Source: Cymodocea nodosa (taxonomy: Eukaryota > Streptophyta > Magnoliopsida > Alismatales > Cymodoceaceae). From it: a DNA stretch of 64,000 nucleotides. The DNA lies in assembly GCA_036874045.1 (NCBI GenBank), contig CM072336.1:28285501-28349500 (forward strand). The letters run 5' to 3'. This document shows positions 1-12,786 of the stretch, piece after piece. Under the pieces are notes generated by a model, which saw nothing but the letters and a program-made list of their open reading frames with translations, ran no database searches and had not been told where the DNA came from. How positions within the stretch are numbered: position 1 is the first letter of the stretch; each line of letters starts with the position of its first letter. A program made the translations under genes and the position numbers.

Positions 1-90
1 AGCCATCCGGTATCCGAAATATTATACTACTTCATTCCTCTGGCAAGAAACCTGATCACGTTCGAAGTGAATAATATTTATGCAGTAAAG

Positions 91-3000
91 CTAGATCTTA
101 CGAGACTCTTCGTTACTTCCACTGTCGCCCGCAACACCTTTTCCCTTGTGATCTGCAGGAGTTGTAGAGTCTCGGCTTATCGTATGCTGCTGCCGTAGGA
201 GTTCCAACTCGCTCTGCAGAACCTGCTTTGATTGAGGTGAAAAGAAAAAGCTCGAATTAAGAGCACGAGATCACCAGAGAGTGCTTTTTCTCTATAGTAT
301 CACAAGAAGATAGTATCGTTGTTCAAAAACTGTAAACAGTCAACTAGTATTTCTATTTCAAAGATTCAAATAAGAAAAAGTAACATAGCAAATCAGTACT
401 CGGGATAAGGCCTTGATTCTATAGTTGGTAACATGATAAATCAAACCTATTGCCCCTTTGAAATTTGATCCGAGGTATCATTGCTGCCGCACGATGCAAC
501 ATATTGAAAATCAAGACGTATTGTAGTAAGACATATCCACAACTAATCCAGAGACATGGTTTGGGAAATAGGTTGCGTTCTTACATGAAAAAAGCAGGTA
601 AAATTTCAAATTTCAGTGAATTCTAGCACTACTTAAAGCAAGTTTGAGTGCCATCAAGCATAAGCATTTCATTCAATTGTAGGCAAAAATATCACTCTGA
701 AAATTTATGATATTGAAATGCCCACTTTCCAATAACTTATTTGGAAGTGACTATTAATCTCTTATGCCCACTTTCCAATAACTTATTTGGAAGTGACTAT
801 TAATCTCTTATTGAATCCACATAAATCCTAAATTGAATGAGTGGGCATACGTTCTTCAGAAGAAAAAATGAATGAGTTGGCACACCATATAGGAATATTT
901 TCTTGAAATGTGAAGGATAATAACCAATAAAATATGTTGCTTTACCTCAATTTGTGGTCTAATCAGACTTTCATTTAACTCTGTGTGTGAATTTTGCTGA
1001 GTAGTTTGTGTCTGCATGACATGGACAAACGCAAGGTTTGGATATGTGCTTGGATTCCAAGACAGATGCTGCAATGTTTGTCCGGTCGTAGTTGTACCTC
1101 CTGACGATTCCCCACCTGCTCCGCTATCGTCCACCCTGGCTAGAAAATTGGCTTGCGGTGGAACAAGATATCCAGGATACCTAAATGATGAAAAGGTAAA
1201 GAATAAATAATCACACATCGCTGTTAGCCCAAGATATCAACTGAAAGAGATTAAAGAATCTAAAAAATTTTGATTAAGTCAACAACTGAATATATGAAAA
1301 ATAGGAATAATAATGAAAGTATACGATTAGATAACCATTAAATTCATAAAAGTAAGACTTTTAAATACTTAGAATCTATAATAAGTAACAATAGAGAAAT
1401 GCATCTAAAGTGTCATATGAGAGAAGGATACCTTTAAAATTAAAAGAAAAATTACATAAAACTGTTATTTGCCTTGCTATAGCCATTTTATGATTCAGAA
1501 TACTAGACTATAAAGAATAATCATGTACAAAAAGTTAGTATTTCAGAGATACAAATGTTTAAATAGAATAGCAATACTACAAGAGATAAGTTAAAAAATG
1601 ATTTTATTAGCAATAGAGTAAGGATTGCACCAATTAAAGGTAAAAGAAAATCAGCTTAGGTGATTTAATTATATCCTTGGAAGCTCAAAGGATACACTGA
1701 TTTGAAGAGAAGAATTAACTAGTGTAGAAAAATTTAAAAGTAGAGGAAAGTCTAAACCTACTTGGTTAGGAATTATGAGAAAAAAAAAATCTAAATTTAT
1801 GTAATTGAACCCTAGATAGAAATATTTGGAAGAAAAGAATTTGTGGCTGATCCTACATAGTGAGATTATGGCACAGGTTATTGTTGTATCAACTAAAAGA
1901 GTACATACAATAAATCAACATGCTTAAATAGAGGTATCTTTTAAGTAATCCACAAAACATTTTGGCAATGCTCCATCAGTAACACATCTTGACTCAATGA
2001 TAGGTATGGAAGATCAAAGCCATGCCAACCGAATAAGACATAATAGACTAAAAGCTTACAATGGTTCTTATCTATATACTTAAATGTGTCCAAGAGTAGT
2101 CATGAAAAAATAATAACTACCATTCCTATGTTATTCTCACAATAGAATCAGTGTTGTTTCCCTTTCTCATAGAAGTTGCTAATATGGAAGCTTATAAACT
2201 CGAAATATGTTCAAACATTTATCTCAACAACAATGTAAAGACTATAGCTGTTGTGTAACACACGGTTAACAAGACCTGGAAATTGAACATCATCTATCAA
2301 TCAACTGGCTGTAAAGTTGACCATTCATGGAAACCTAAAGTAAAAATAAAACTAAATAAAATCTACAAATATCATTATCCATATAGGATTAACATACCAG
2401 GCACACATGCTTGCTGAATGATGAATAAATGACTTCTGATACACAGCTGCTGCAGAAGCTGCAGCTTGGAGGCGGATCTGTTGTTGGTTAAGATTACTGG
2501 CAGGTGCCTCACTACCATGAACCTGAGAAGAAGCATCTGGCCCCTGCGATCCTTAACATAGTAATAATCCACTCAACATCTTTATAAAAGTAATTCAAGA
2601 GCAAATATTGAAAATAATATTCAAGTCCAGAGTTACAGAATATAAAATGAACCAATAACAATGCCACATTTTCCATAAACAACCATATGAATGACAGTTA
2701 ATGAGATTATAAAGAATAAAGTCCTAAACTGTTGTTAATGGCTTGAGTTAACCACTTTTTGTTAGAGACTGAAATTAATCAACCATTAATGGGTGGTTTA
2801 TATGCAGTTTATGGTAGGTCATTAATGGATGGCTGATCATTAATAGGTAGTTGACCATTAATGGGTAATTATGTTTTGTCACTTATTAATGCCTATATAA
2901 GGGATGTTTGTCCCTCTCATTTGGAGTACCTCACTTTGTAATCTGTCTTTATTATTTAGTGAAATCTCTACCCACATTCTCACTCGTAGACATACCCAAT

Positions 3001-6000
3001 TATTGGGGAACCACGTAAATTCTGTTTTTCTACTTTGTGGTGATTGTCTCACTCTTCTCCCTCCCTCTTAGTTCAGCATAACAAAGTAGTATTAGATCGA
3101 AGTTCCAAAGACTTCGTGAGCAATCCGTCTGTTTGTTTGCTGCCACCTCTAGTCTTTTGTGTGTGTTACTAGTTTTGCCAAAACTTATCATGTCTTCACA
3201 TAGTGTGAAGATTGACAAGTTCAATGGTAAAAATAGTTTTGGGTTGTGACAAATTAAGATGTGTGCCCTCTTGAAGCAGCAAAGGATTTGGACGTCATTC
3301 CAAAACCAAAGGATTTGGATGATGCGACACTAGCATATCATGAAGAAAAAGCTCACTCCACCATTTTATTGTGCTTATCGGATGAAGTCATCATAGAAGT
3401 AGCCAAAGAAACCACTGTTGTTGGCCTTTGACTAAAATTGGAGAGTTTGTATATGACCAAGTCCCTCACCAACAAACTTCTATTGAAGCAACAACTTTTC
3501 TCTCTTTGCATGAAGGAAGGTATGCCCCTCAAGCAACATCTGGACCATCTGAATTCCCTTCTTCTTAAGTTAAGAAATATTGATGTTAGGATTGAAGATG
3601 AGGATGCAACACTTTTGTTGCTCATTTCTCTACCTCAATCATTTGAAAATTTTGTTCAATCCTTCGTTGTGGGGAAGGAATCCATTACTCTAGAAAAAGT
3701 TCAATCTAGTTTGCATTCATGTGAACTTAGACATATGGCCAGCAATGGTGAGGATGAGAATGAGGCTTCTAGACTGATGGCTGCTGACCATCGGGGACGC
3801 TCAGACAAGAACCAGAAACGGTCTAGCAAAGGAGAATCCAAGGGGAAATACCCAAACCCCAAGGATGTTTGCAATTATTATAAGAAGAAAGAGCATTGGA
3901 AGTCAGACTATCCCAAACTTAAGTCTAAATCTGCTCAAACTACCACTACAACCCAAGAAGAATCCTCTTTAGAAGCAGATTTTGCTCTTACAACATCTTC
4001 CAGTATTTCCCCAACAAAAGGTTGGATTTTAGATTTCAGTGCCTCTCATCACATGTCCTACTCTAGGGAATTGTTTGACACATATACATCTATTTCAAAT
4101 GGAAGTTATGTAGTGTTGGCTGATAACAGTCTTTGTAGGATGATTGGTGTTGGAAATATTAAACTTCAAATGTTCGATGGGATTGTACGCACACTAGAAG
4201 GAGTGTGGCCCAACCCATACTTGGGAAAGAACCTGATTCCTCTCATGACATTAGATAATAAGGGATTCAGGTACAATGGAGAAGGAGGCACCTTAAAGGT
4301 CTCCAAAGGTTCATTGGTGGTGATGAAAGAGGTCAAACAAAGATCCCTATATATACTGCAAGGATTGATTGTCACAATTCCTGCAACAAATACATTCATT
4401 GCAATGCAAGTTGATAAAATAGAACGGTGGCACATGTAGCTTGGTCATCTTGGGCAAAAAGGAATGCTTCAACTTAAGGTGGAGCTCAATTTGTGGTGGA
4501 GGTTTCATGTTGTTTTTGAAGTCAACTTCTAGCCAAGGTGGAGATTATTATTAATGGCTTGAGTTAACCACTTTTTGTTAATGGCTGAAATTAATCAGCC
4601 ATTAATGGGTGGTTTGTAGGCAGTTTATGATTGATCATTAATGAGTGGTTGGTCATTAATAGGTAATTGGTCATTAATGGGTAATTAAGTTTTGTCACTC
4701 ATTAATGCCTATATAAGGGAGGTTTGTCCCTCCCATTTGGAGCACCCCACTTTGTAATCTGCCTTTGTGATTTAGTGTAATTTGGAGCACATTCTCACTC
4801 ATGGACATACCCAATTGTTGGGAAACCACATAAATTCTAATTTTCTACTTTGTGGTGATTGTCTCACTCTTCTCCCTCCCTCTTAGTTCAGCATAACATA
4901 AACTTATTGAGTAAATTTCATACCATAGCAGAATTTGGAGCATTTATTTGTTAATCAAGTCTGTTACCAGGTTGACGATGCTCAGCTGGTATTCCATGTG
5001 GTTGCCCAGATGCAGTTGAACCACCATCAGGAGGAAGAACAAATGCCCTGCAAGTTGGACAAGTGTGCTGTCTCTCTAACCATGATCGCAGACATTGCAC
5101 ATGGAACAGATGTCCGCATCTCAATTTCTTTGCTGTGACCATCTCCTCACGACAAATAATGCAAGTAGCATCACTTCTGTTTCAATAACAAGTTCATCAT
5201 CCACTGAATTATAAAATGAACAAGTGAATATACAGTAATGGACTCACGCAGCAAGCTCTTCAGGTGTTGCATCTGGGAAACAATCATTTATATTAGAAGT
5301 AATCTTTCGATATCGGAAATAATCTGCAACACGGATCTTGAAATTCCTAAATGTCTCATAAAATTCACGAATCAAGTGGAGTGGCACACCATAGTTCCTG
5401 CATATGAATAACTTCAGATAAAACCAAGCTCAATGCATTTTGCTTATAAGAAGATAATTGTTTTTTCACACGTTAAAACTGAATAACTGAAACAAAACTC
5501 TTCTTATGTAAATAAGAGCAAATTCTTACATATCCCTGCAATCATTTTGATCTAGGTTTCAACATTCACTGCCAAACACCAAATCATAAATTTTACAGTA
5601 TTTATACTTTCTAGGCTCTCAATCTTTTCTTTATATACTACTTTTTACCAACAATGTTTCATTTCTATTGCACAAGATGCTTTCCCATGCCTCAGCGTAA
5701 ATTAATTTTCAAGTTTCCCGTTTAAAACAGAAATGACATAATGGCATGGATTTGTGCTATAATGAAAACTTAAAATGAAAGTCAAATAAAGAAAAGAAAA
5801 ATGAGCAAATGGCTTACATAAAGATCACTAGGAAGAAGACAAGATACAAAGACAAATGAAGCAGGTCACGCATTAACTCCAAGTAAAAAGTATACACAGC
5901 CTTTTTCTCCCACTGTCCCTCCATAAGCATGTCGCTGACATAGAAAACATACTTTATGAATGTTGCTACTGTTGTCGATGCAAGTATTATGTACCTGAAA

Positions 6001-7020
6001 CACATATAAATTGTCATTTACAGCAAAAACAATAGATAAAGTCTATAGTGCAATAGTTTGAATAATGCAATTAATATGGATTTCCATACATTCAAATATT
6101 TTCAACTGTAGGGTATCTTGAAAGAATTGATGACAATTGTTATGCAAAAATCTAGCCCTAGAAAGATAACATCACTGTCATGTTTCTTATGTTCAAAATT
6201 TGCTAGTGTTGAGCCAGAGGCTAGAATTTTTTTATTTTTCTACAAAAAGGAAAAAGTAACTCATCTGCATGATCTTGATTGGGGGAAGTGCAATTGTTTT
6301 ATCACAACAACTATTTGTTTATTCCTAGTAAGGGCAACATCATTCTCATGCTTTAATATATCATTGATCATCATGTTGCTATATGTAATAATTTGACTTT
6401 TCGGATCACCTTCAATAAAGAACAGCAAATTGATAAAAATAGATAAAATTACTAACTAATGATCTCTTTTACCAGGAAAAGGCTTACTCAAGTGAGAAAA
6501 AGAGCATCACTGATGCCTGCCATGTTTTTAACAGAGATTTGACAGAACCGTACAGAAAAATGCTATCAAATAAAAGAAGAAGCCCCAAAAAGGAAACAAT
6601 ACGGATGTGAGACAATAAGGTGACTGATGGAGTTGTCTCAATGTATTCAACCCTCTTTTGGGCCAGCCAATGTAATGCCTTGATCAACAATAGAGCAGTG
6701 ACCATTGCAAGAAAACCAACTGAAAGGTCCTGCCGAAAAATTGCTATAGCAAAGAGAATTTCCATAACTTCTCGCCATGATTGTTCATTCAGTCTCTCAA
6801 CTTCTGCTTCACGAAGAGTTCCAAGAAATATGTGCTTGATTAACTGCCACAGGACACACATGATGACAAAGCACATGTTCAGAAGGAGTACCAAACAGAT
6901 ATTTGAAGTGGAAAGGTAGACCAATGCAGGGTAGAACTGTTCTTTGCTGCTGAATGCATGATATATAACTGCAATTGCACCCAAGAGACTGAACCCTGCA
7001 TATGTCTGTAACCGCATCAT
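91..7020 (-). CDS. HRD1: HRD1/synoviolin-type ER membrane RING-H2 E3 ubiquitin ligase
   Basis: Seven coding exons joined by hand: 7020-6488, 5994-5818, 5397-5248, 5176-4968, 2551-2398, 1180-946, 222-91 (stop at 91-93). The sum is 1590 nt, 529 residues, with no internal stop. The N-terminal ~230 residues hold a run of hydrophobic membrane segments (start MMRLQTYAGFSLLGAI). A RING-H2 finger follows with Cys292, Cys295, Cys307, His309, His312, Cys315, Cys326, Cys329. The C-terminal part is Gln/Ser/Ala-rich and ends in a short Leu/Gln-rich helix (VLQSELELLRQQ). HRD1 is known to ubiquitinate misfolded proteins in ER-associated degradation. Two ATGs are adjacent (7020 and 7017). An acceptor-like TTATGCAG lies just upstream of the start, so a 5'-UTR intron is likely. 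Length is close to plant HRD1 (about 460-530). Intron 4 carries a Copia fossil. Family call is very sure; the last exon is the least conserved part. Confidence 0.93.
719..810. repeat. Two tandem copies of a 46-bp unit in the last HRD1 intron
   Basis: The unit starting TGCCCACTTTCCAATAACTT occurs twice back to back (about 719-764 and 765-810) with no visible difference. It lies in the intron between the last two HRD1 exons. Such an identical tandem pair points to a recent local duplication; no function is visible. Confidence 0.85.
2733..4898 (+). mobile_element. Fossil Copia-type LTR retrotransposon, broken, in HRD1 intron 4
   Basis: Two direct repeats of about 350 bp (2733-3083 and 4549-4898) are the LTRs; the left one starts TGTTA and both end TAACA, giving the usual short inverted ends. 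The word TAAACT lies within 2 bp of the left end and directly after the right end, consistent with a target-site duplication. The interior carries a gag-like part (about 3438-3970, with a degenerate zinc knuckle) and a protease-like part (about 4020-4100, WILDFSASHHMSY). Integrase, reverse transcriptase and RNase H are not recognisable. The coding sense is opposite to HRD1. The LTRs differ at roughly one base in ten by eye, suggesting a few million years of age at usual monocot rates. It is broken, with several breaks. Confidence 0.88.
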
Positions 7021-9324
7021 TTCCTGCATAATCAGTTGCATTTAATCATTAAATGTTTGCAAAAAAATTTATGGTATATTGATGTGACATTAGATGTATT
7101 TGGTCCAGATTGTGAGAGATGTAAATGTTACATTTTGAAATACATTTCATAGTTCCATAATCCAAAAAATGAGGAACACATCAGTATAATTCATTTCATG
7201 GCTCCATAATCCTCCACATTTTTTCAGAATTATATAGATTGACAATTATAGCCAGAAAATGCTATGCAACATTCACCTGATTATGATCAAAAACTTTCAT
7301 CTCAAGACCTTTTGATTCAAATTCTATTCATAAACCTATAATCTTACAATCGACAGGCTAATAATTCAAATCAGATAAACTCTAAATATTAATTTTTATC
7401 ACATGTAATTTTCAATCATAGTTGATCAACATCTTTTCTCTCAGAAAATCTTGGCATACCAACCATGAGAACTGAGAGAACAGCCTATCGACTAATGAAG
7501 AATCACACCTCTTCCATATAAAATGAAAGAACAGAAATTAAAATCAGGTTAACCAAAAAGTACGGACTTGAGAACAGACTACTAACAAAAAAAAGTTTAT
7601 TTCACTAAATAAACATTAGGATGGGATCATCTACTAGTGAAAGGCCAAACCCAAATTCGATAGTTTAGGGTTGTTTGTTTTGTTTTGTATAACATCTCAC
7701 ACTCTTCCTCCAGCAAAAGGATATAAAAAGAAGAAGAAGCTTTTGAATACCTCATTAATATTGGTCACTCCTCATCAGCCACCTAGATTCGTGCATCATC
7801 TACTGGTGTCCTCATTGTTCTCCCTTACCTGGGTTCTTATTGACACAATTTATATGATGCATTTTGCTTCATAAGATATTAATGAATGGAAGAATTGATC
7901 TGTTTGGTATAGTCTACTTTGGTAAAGATTCCTTTTTACGAAAGAGCTCGGTAAATCACTACATGATTTTTTGGGGTTGAGATCTAGGTTCGAGGGAAGT
8001 ATGGAATGAGCCCAGGATTTTATACTTTTATTTGAGAACATAGCTAACGAGTCTGCTGATGATAATTATTTTTGTACCACTTGAACTATGTTCAATAAAT
8101 TCTTTCTTGCTTATAGCATCATGCTCTTCTACTTCAATCGCTTTTCCATCAACATTTTTCTTTACTTTTCGTATAATTTTCATATGATGTGCCCAACCAA
8201 ATGATGCCAACTTCTTCCTCTTAATAGGTTGCGCAATAAGACTTAAGGTTTCTCGTTGCAACGTATTATTGTTTTCATTTGTGGATTGACCTGAAGGATT
8301 AACACTCATGATACCTAAAAATGATAAATAAAATTTAACTTTAAATAAAATTCGTGTAACAAACAAAAATGGCATAAATTCCTACGGATTAAAATAAATG
8401 TTAACAACAGAAATTGAAATTGATGCCAAATCCAAAAAGCACCTTGCACAGCACAGAAGATCTCGCACTGCCGCACGGAGGCACGCCAAGAGAAGACGCG
8501 CTCACGCACAGGAGAAAGGAAGATTGCGGAACAGTGGAACACGCACCAGGCACCGACACGGATCAAGAACTCCAGCAACACGAGGAAGAATGCACCGACG
8601 CACTCGCTTGCGTGAAGACGAAAACCCCAGGAGGCGGCCTTCGTCCAGACGAGATCTCGCGAACTCGAGAAGACGAGAACCCTAGATGAGGGCCGGAGGG
8701 CGCGAGGCGACTAAAAAGTGGATTTTGTTTCGACGACGAATACACTATCGTGCATAACTTATCTGTATGTAATTGTAATATATACATTAATATTTTACAC
8801 ATATATATAATATAAGTCGTATATCACCATTTTCTTGCTATTTTTATGTGATTGTTCTTGTTTTTGCTTTGTGTAATGTTTTTTATTTCTAATTTTTCAT
8901 ATTTCATTTACGTGTATGTTTTTTTCATATTTATACGTTTCCACGATGACGGTGAAATTGGACCTTCATGATCCTATTGAGTGGATTTCGACCTCTATTA
9001 AAAAAATGTTTCCACGACTTCAATTGTTTTAGTTTGCATCAATGCGCAGTAAAAATTAAAAAGATACTTAAATATCCAAGTATCTGTATTCTATTCGAGA
9101 AACAAATTATTATTCAAAATAGTTAACACATACGATCAAGATATGAAAATTTGTATCGATGGTAAAGGAAGTTATTATATTCAACAAATTTATACCTGTA
9201 ATAAGAATTACCATCTATAAAGGTTAAATGATAAAAATTTTGTGCACGTTTCAGAGAAAAATGAATTGGGAAATATGAGAATGTTTTTTGATGTATTTAA
9301 TTAACAGAAGTTTGTATTAAATAT
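7021..9324. other. HRD1 upstream region, no firm gene
   Basis: This stretch should hold the HRD1 5' leader and promoter. An acceptor-like site abuts the start codon at about 7021-7030, so part of it is probably a 5'-UTR intron. A GC-rich island at about 8440-8700 reads, on the minus strand, like a plant 5' leader (it starts CTAGGGTTCTCGTCTTC) and could be a remote first exon of HRD1 or of the small minus-strand reading frame at 8040-8310. The rest is AT-rich with no coding signal I can support. Confidence 0.4.
8028..8309 (-). pseudogene. Small minus-strand reading frame, possible hAT/BED-finger N-terminal remnant
   Basis: An open frame starting at the ATG at 8309 (MSVNPSGQSTNENNNTL) runs about 90 residues. 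It contains a Pro-Ile-Lys-Arg-Lys stretch followed by FGWAHHMKIIRK. The order of a Ser/Asn-rich start, a KRK patch and a Gly-Trp pair recalls the N-terminus of plant hAT transposases before the BED finger, but the zinc ligands are not visible. It follows an AG acceptor-like site and a GC-rich leader-like island at 8440-8700. I do not recognise it with certainty. It may be a transposon remnant or a chance frame. Confidence 0.25.
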
Positions 9325-9398
9325 GACCGCATAGCGCAGTGGATTAGCGCGTCTGACTTCGGATCAGAAGGTCGTGGGTTCGACTCCCACTGTGGTCG
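9325..9398 (+). tRNA. tRNA-Arg, anticodon TCG
   Basis: A full cloverleaf can be drawn. The 7-bp acceptor stem GACCGCA pairs with TGTGGTC (one G-T pair) plus discriminator G. The D arm is GCGC/GCGC. The anticodon stem TCTGA/TCAGA encloses loop CTTCGGA with anticodon TCG, and the T stem GTGGG/CCCAC encloses TTCGACT. The internal promoter boxes (TAGCGCAGTGG and GGTTCGACTCC) match the A and B box pattern for RNA polymerase III. There is no intron. The codon read is CGA. A run of T's typical of Pol III stops is weak close by; TTTTTGAAAA begins at about 9420. Confidence 0.96.
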
Positions 9399-10737
9399 TC
9401 GCAGCCTGGGTGTTTGCATTTTTGAAAAACGTATTTACACTGAACTTTTGACATTTTTTGTAAGCGTCCCGCTCCCGAAGGGAAAGAAGTTTACTCTCTA
9501 CTTTTGTGTATTTTATTAAAAAAAAAAAAAAAAAAACATGACACTGTGCTAATTATCATGCGTGCAACTCTTATAGAGCAATATTTTATATTAGGAAAAA
9601 GTACGCTCATTTAAAAAATACCACCACATATGGCTAGCCTTCATCATATAATTAATTAATAAAAAACGACGATACTCATTTACATTACAAGCGTGTGCAC
9701 GTACTAATTCAACCATTCTCTCCTCCACCGAATACTTGAGCAACTTATTTAGGAGGGATTTGTGCACACGGAGATTGAAGGAAATCTTGGAAAATGAAAT
9801 CATGGGGAATCCGAACAAGAACAAATGTGTTTCCGTTCGTTTCATATGTCGTCTCCTTCGAAAGCTCCAGAGTCAGACGGAAACGAGGACGCGAAAACTT
9901 CGCTACTGTTGTTGCTTCAGGGAAGTTCGAATGTTTAGTGAGTGATTATTTTCTCCTACAAACAGAGGATTTTGCCCTTTCCTCCTTTGTTAAGTTTTCT
10001 GTTCCTGTCATCTGTGAAAGTAGATCGGGTAGACAACTATTTCTCCGATCAGAATCACGGTTGTCGCTAGTGTGTCTCACCAGCTCCGACGCTTTTGTTC
10101 GATCAGGTATGCACTTGTCTGATGGATTTCCTTCGCCCTTCTTCTTTTTTAACATTTTGCGAAGTAGATCGAATCGATGACTAACATTTTTCACGGATCT
10201 GGTTTCATAACAAAGATTCTTCAACTGCCAAAGAAATGTATGATATATTCACCACGTACATTTGAATCCTAACCCCACTTTCGTGGGCATTTTCTAGCTT
10301 CGCCGTCGTCACCCATCACGTTCGCTGCTCGCTTCGTCGACCCTCGCGTCACTTGCTTGCTTGCTTCTCTGTTCTCGAGTCTGGGATTTCCTTTCATGGC
10401 TGTGGTCACTTGAGGGCGGAAGACACAGTCGATCACTTCTCCATTTGCGAGTGTAGTTCCTCCTTCTTACTTGGTAGTTGCCGTCGCAGGTAAATGGATT
10501 TCTTGATTATTTGAGCTGTCGCATTATTTCCTTTCGATTTCTTCCTGATTTTTTGGATTTATGCAAATCTGGAATGGGGGTGGGTTTTGCAATGATAATG
10601 GATTTCTCAATTTCTTCCCGATTTTGTGTATTTGGTATGTGAGAATATCTATGATAATGCATTATTGCCATTATTGTACCAGAGTTTATGGGTGGTTTGC
10701 ACGAAGGTGGTCGACGAGCATGGAGTTGTTGCAGGCA

Positions 10738-10993
10738 GTGGTGTAAACTAAGAAATACACGAAGGATGGTTGGAATTTTCTATTGCATCACTTGTTCAAT
10801 TTTTTACAAAAAAGTCCTTTAACAATTTGTAGCAATCAATGTTCTATGAAACGAGAAATCATAAAGTAGCAAAACCCAAGCAGGCGGCTAGGCTAGTGTA
10901 GAGGTATTTCCCTCTATCATCAAGAAAAAATTCAAGAGCCCTTGATCCAGAAGTTGACAAATTTTGCATGTGGTGTAAACTAAGAAATACACG
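10738..10993. repeat. 24-bp perfect direct repeat flanking ~208 bp
   Basis: The word starting GTGGTGTAAACTAAGAAATA is present at 10738-10761 and again at 10970-10993 with no mismatch over 24 bases. The 208 bases between them carry no coding signal. It is too long for an ordinary target-site duplication; it could be the trace of a local duplication or of a very short terminal-repeat element. Confidence 0.8.
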
Positions 10994-11585
10994 TATCAAT
11001 TATATATAGAGACGACGTACGTTGACGTAGGTAATAGTCGAATCAGTTAAGCTTGACCATTTCAATTTCATCTATATCATATATCGTTAAGTTGGTAGTT
11101 TTGCAATGACATATCGTATCTTCATTCACCCTACGAATGGTGCATTTCAGAGGGTCGACCAACAACGACACTCACATCTTCTAAATTATATCAGTCCTCC
11201 TATGTATGTTCTCCAGGATTCCCTCCTACGTAAATCCTCGTACACATATATATGGTTTACTAAAATATTGAAACGCGTTCATGGGCATGTTACCAGACGG
11301 AAGTTCACAATTAGCCATGGACAGGCATGTGGCCATTGTTGCCTTGCTTGCATGCACGTCCATGGTCCGGCGTCCTGGACTGTAGCCATATGTATATGCC
11401 CACTAACTGTGGACAACACAACACAACACACACACACATATATATATATAGAAATTGAACTGCACCACCATTAACGACGTCTACTAATAATATAATTAAG
11501 TGATGAACCTCCTTGCCCCACGGGATTCCAGAATTCCACCCGTGTTGATCCCTAACGACCACTTCTTTTTCTCGTCGTCGATTGG

Positions 11586-11595
11586 AATTATTTAT
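11586..11595 (+). promoter_or_regulatory. Candidate TATA box of the pectinesterase gene
   Basis: The AT-rich word ATTATTTATAC lies about 105 bases before the pectinesterase ATG in a region that is otherwise GC-richer downstream. Position and composition fit a TATA element with a leader of 70-80 bases. This is inference from position only. Confidence 0.4.
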
Positions 11596-11697
11596 ACGAC
11601 CATCTCCCCTACCAACACCTCCGAGGACTGCCGACTGCCTCCCACCACAAGTCGGTTCCACTGAGATCGCCCGTCCGGCCACCACACCATCTTCAAC

Positions 11698-12751
11698 ATG
11701 CAGCCGTCCCAAGGCTATGGCCAGGCTCCCGCAAACCCTTGCCAGAAGAAGCGTCGATTTGCGGTTGTCATCGTGTCCTCCTTCGTCCTCGTGGCCATGC
11801 TAGTGGCCGTCGCCGTCGGCGTCAGCCGTCACCGCCACTCGTCTAACGGGGCCAAGGATGAGCCGTCCGCGTCCGTGAAGGCGATCGAGTCCATCTGCCA
11901 GCCCACGGACTACAAGGAGGAGTGCGTGAAGAGCCTCACGGAGGCCACCCACGGCAACACCACCGACCCCAAGGGACTCGTCGGCGTCGCCTTCAAGGTC
12001 GCCATGGATCACATCCACAACGTCTTCAACCACTCCAAGACCCTGCAGGAAGCGCGCAGGGACCCTCGCACCGCCCAAGCCCTGCAGAACTGCCAGGAGC
12101 TGCTCGAATACTCCATCGACGACCTCCAGCGCAGCGTGGAGAAGGTCAACAACTTCGATATCGCCGTGCTACACAAGTTCATGGCTGACCTCAGGATCTG
12201 GATCAGCGCCTCCCTCACCTACCAGGAGACGTGCCTCGACGGCTTCGAGGAGGCTTCCGGCGACGTCGCCGACTCCATGAAGAAGGCTATGAACTCGTCC
12301 ATGGCGATGACGTCCAACGCACTCGCCATCGTCGATGGGATATCTATCATGTTTGCCCAACTCAAGATCCCGTTTTTCAACAACCGAAGGCTCATGATGG
12401 CGGAGGAGGACGGAATCCCTGGCTGGGTCACCGGTACCAAGAGGAGGCTCCTAGCCGCGTCCGTCGACCAGATCAAACCGGACGTAGTCGTGGCCAAAGA
12501 TGGCAGCGGTAAGTTCAAGACGGTGGTCGATGCCGTTGCCGCCGCTCCGAATAAAAGTGAGAAGCCATTTGTGATCTACATCAAGGAAGGAGTGTACAAA
12601 GAAAAGATTGACATCGACAAGGTCAAGACCAACCTGGTGATGATCGGCGACGGACCTACTAAGTCTATCATCACCGGGAGCCTGAACTTTGTCGACGGCA
12701 TCACGACCTTCAAAACCGCCACCGTCGGTACGTACGTTTACTTATAACATA

Positions 12752-12786
<35 letters not shown>

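Larger units (their letters stand above)
9399..11697. other. Gene-free stretch with a leader-like island
   Basis: An A-run (about 20 A's) lies near 9517-9536. The part from about 10,260 to 10,500 is GC-richer and pyrimidine-rich, and ends in a donor-like GCAG|GTAAAT near 10,490, like a plant 5'-UTR exon, but no coding exon follows that I can recognise. A perfect 24-bp direct repeat lies at 10738-10761 and 10970-10993. The last few hundred bases are the pectinesterase promoter, with CA and TA microsatellites near 11,420-11,450. Confidence 0.5.

Noticed and set aside
8398-8689. Two overlapping Arg-rich plus-strand frames
   Set aside because: Composition bias from a GC-rich island produces long open frames; no domain, no start context.
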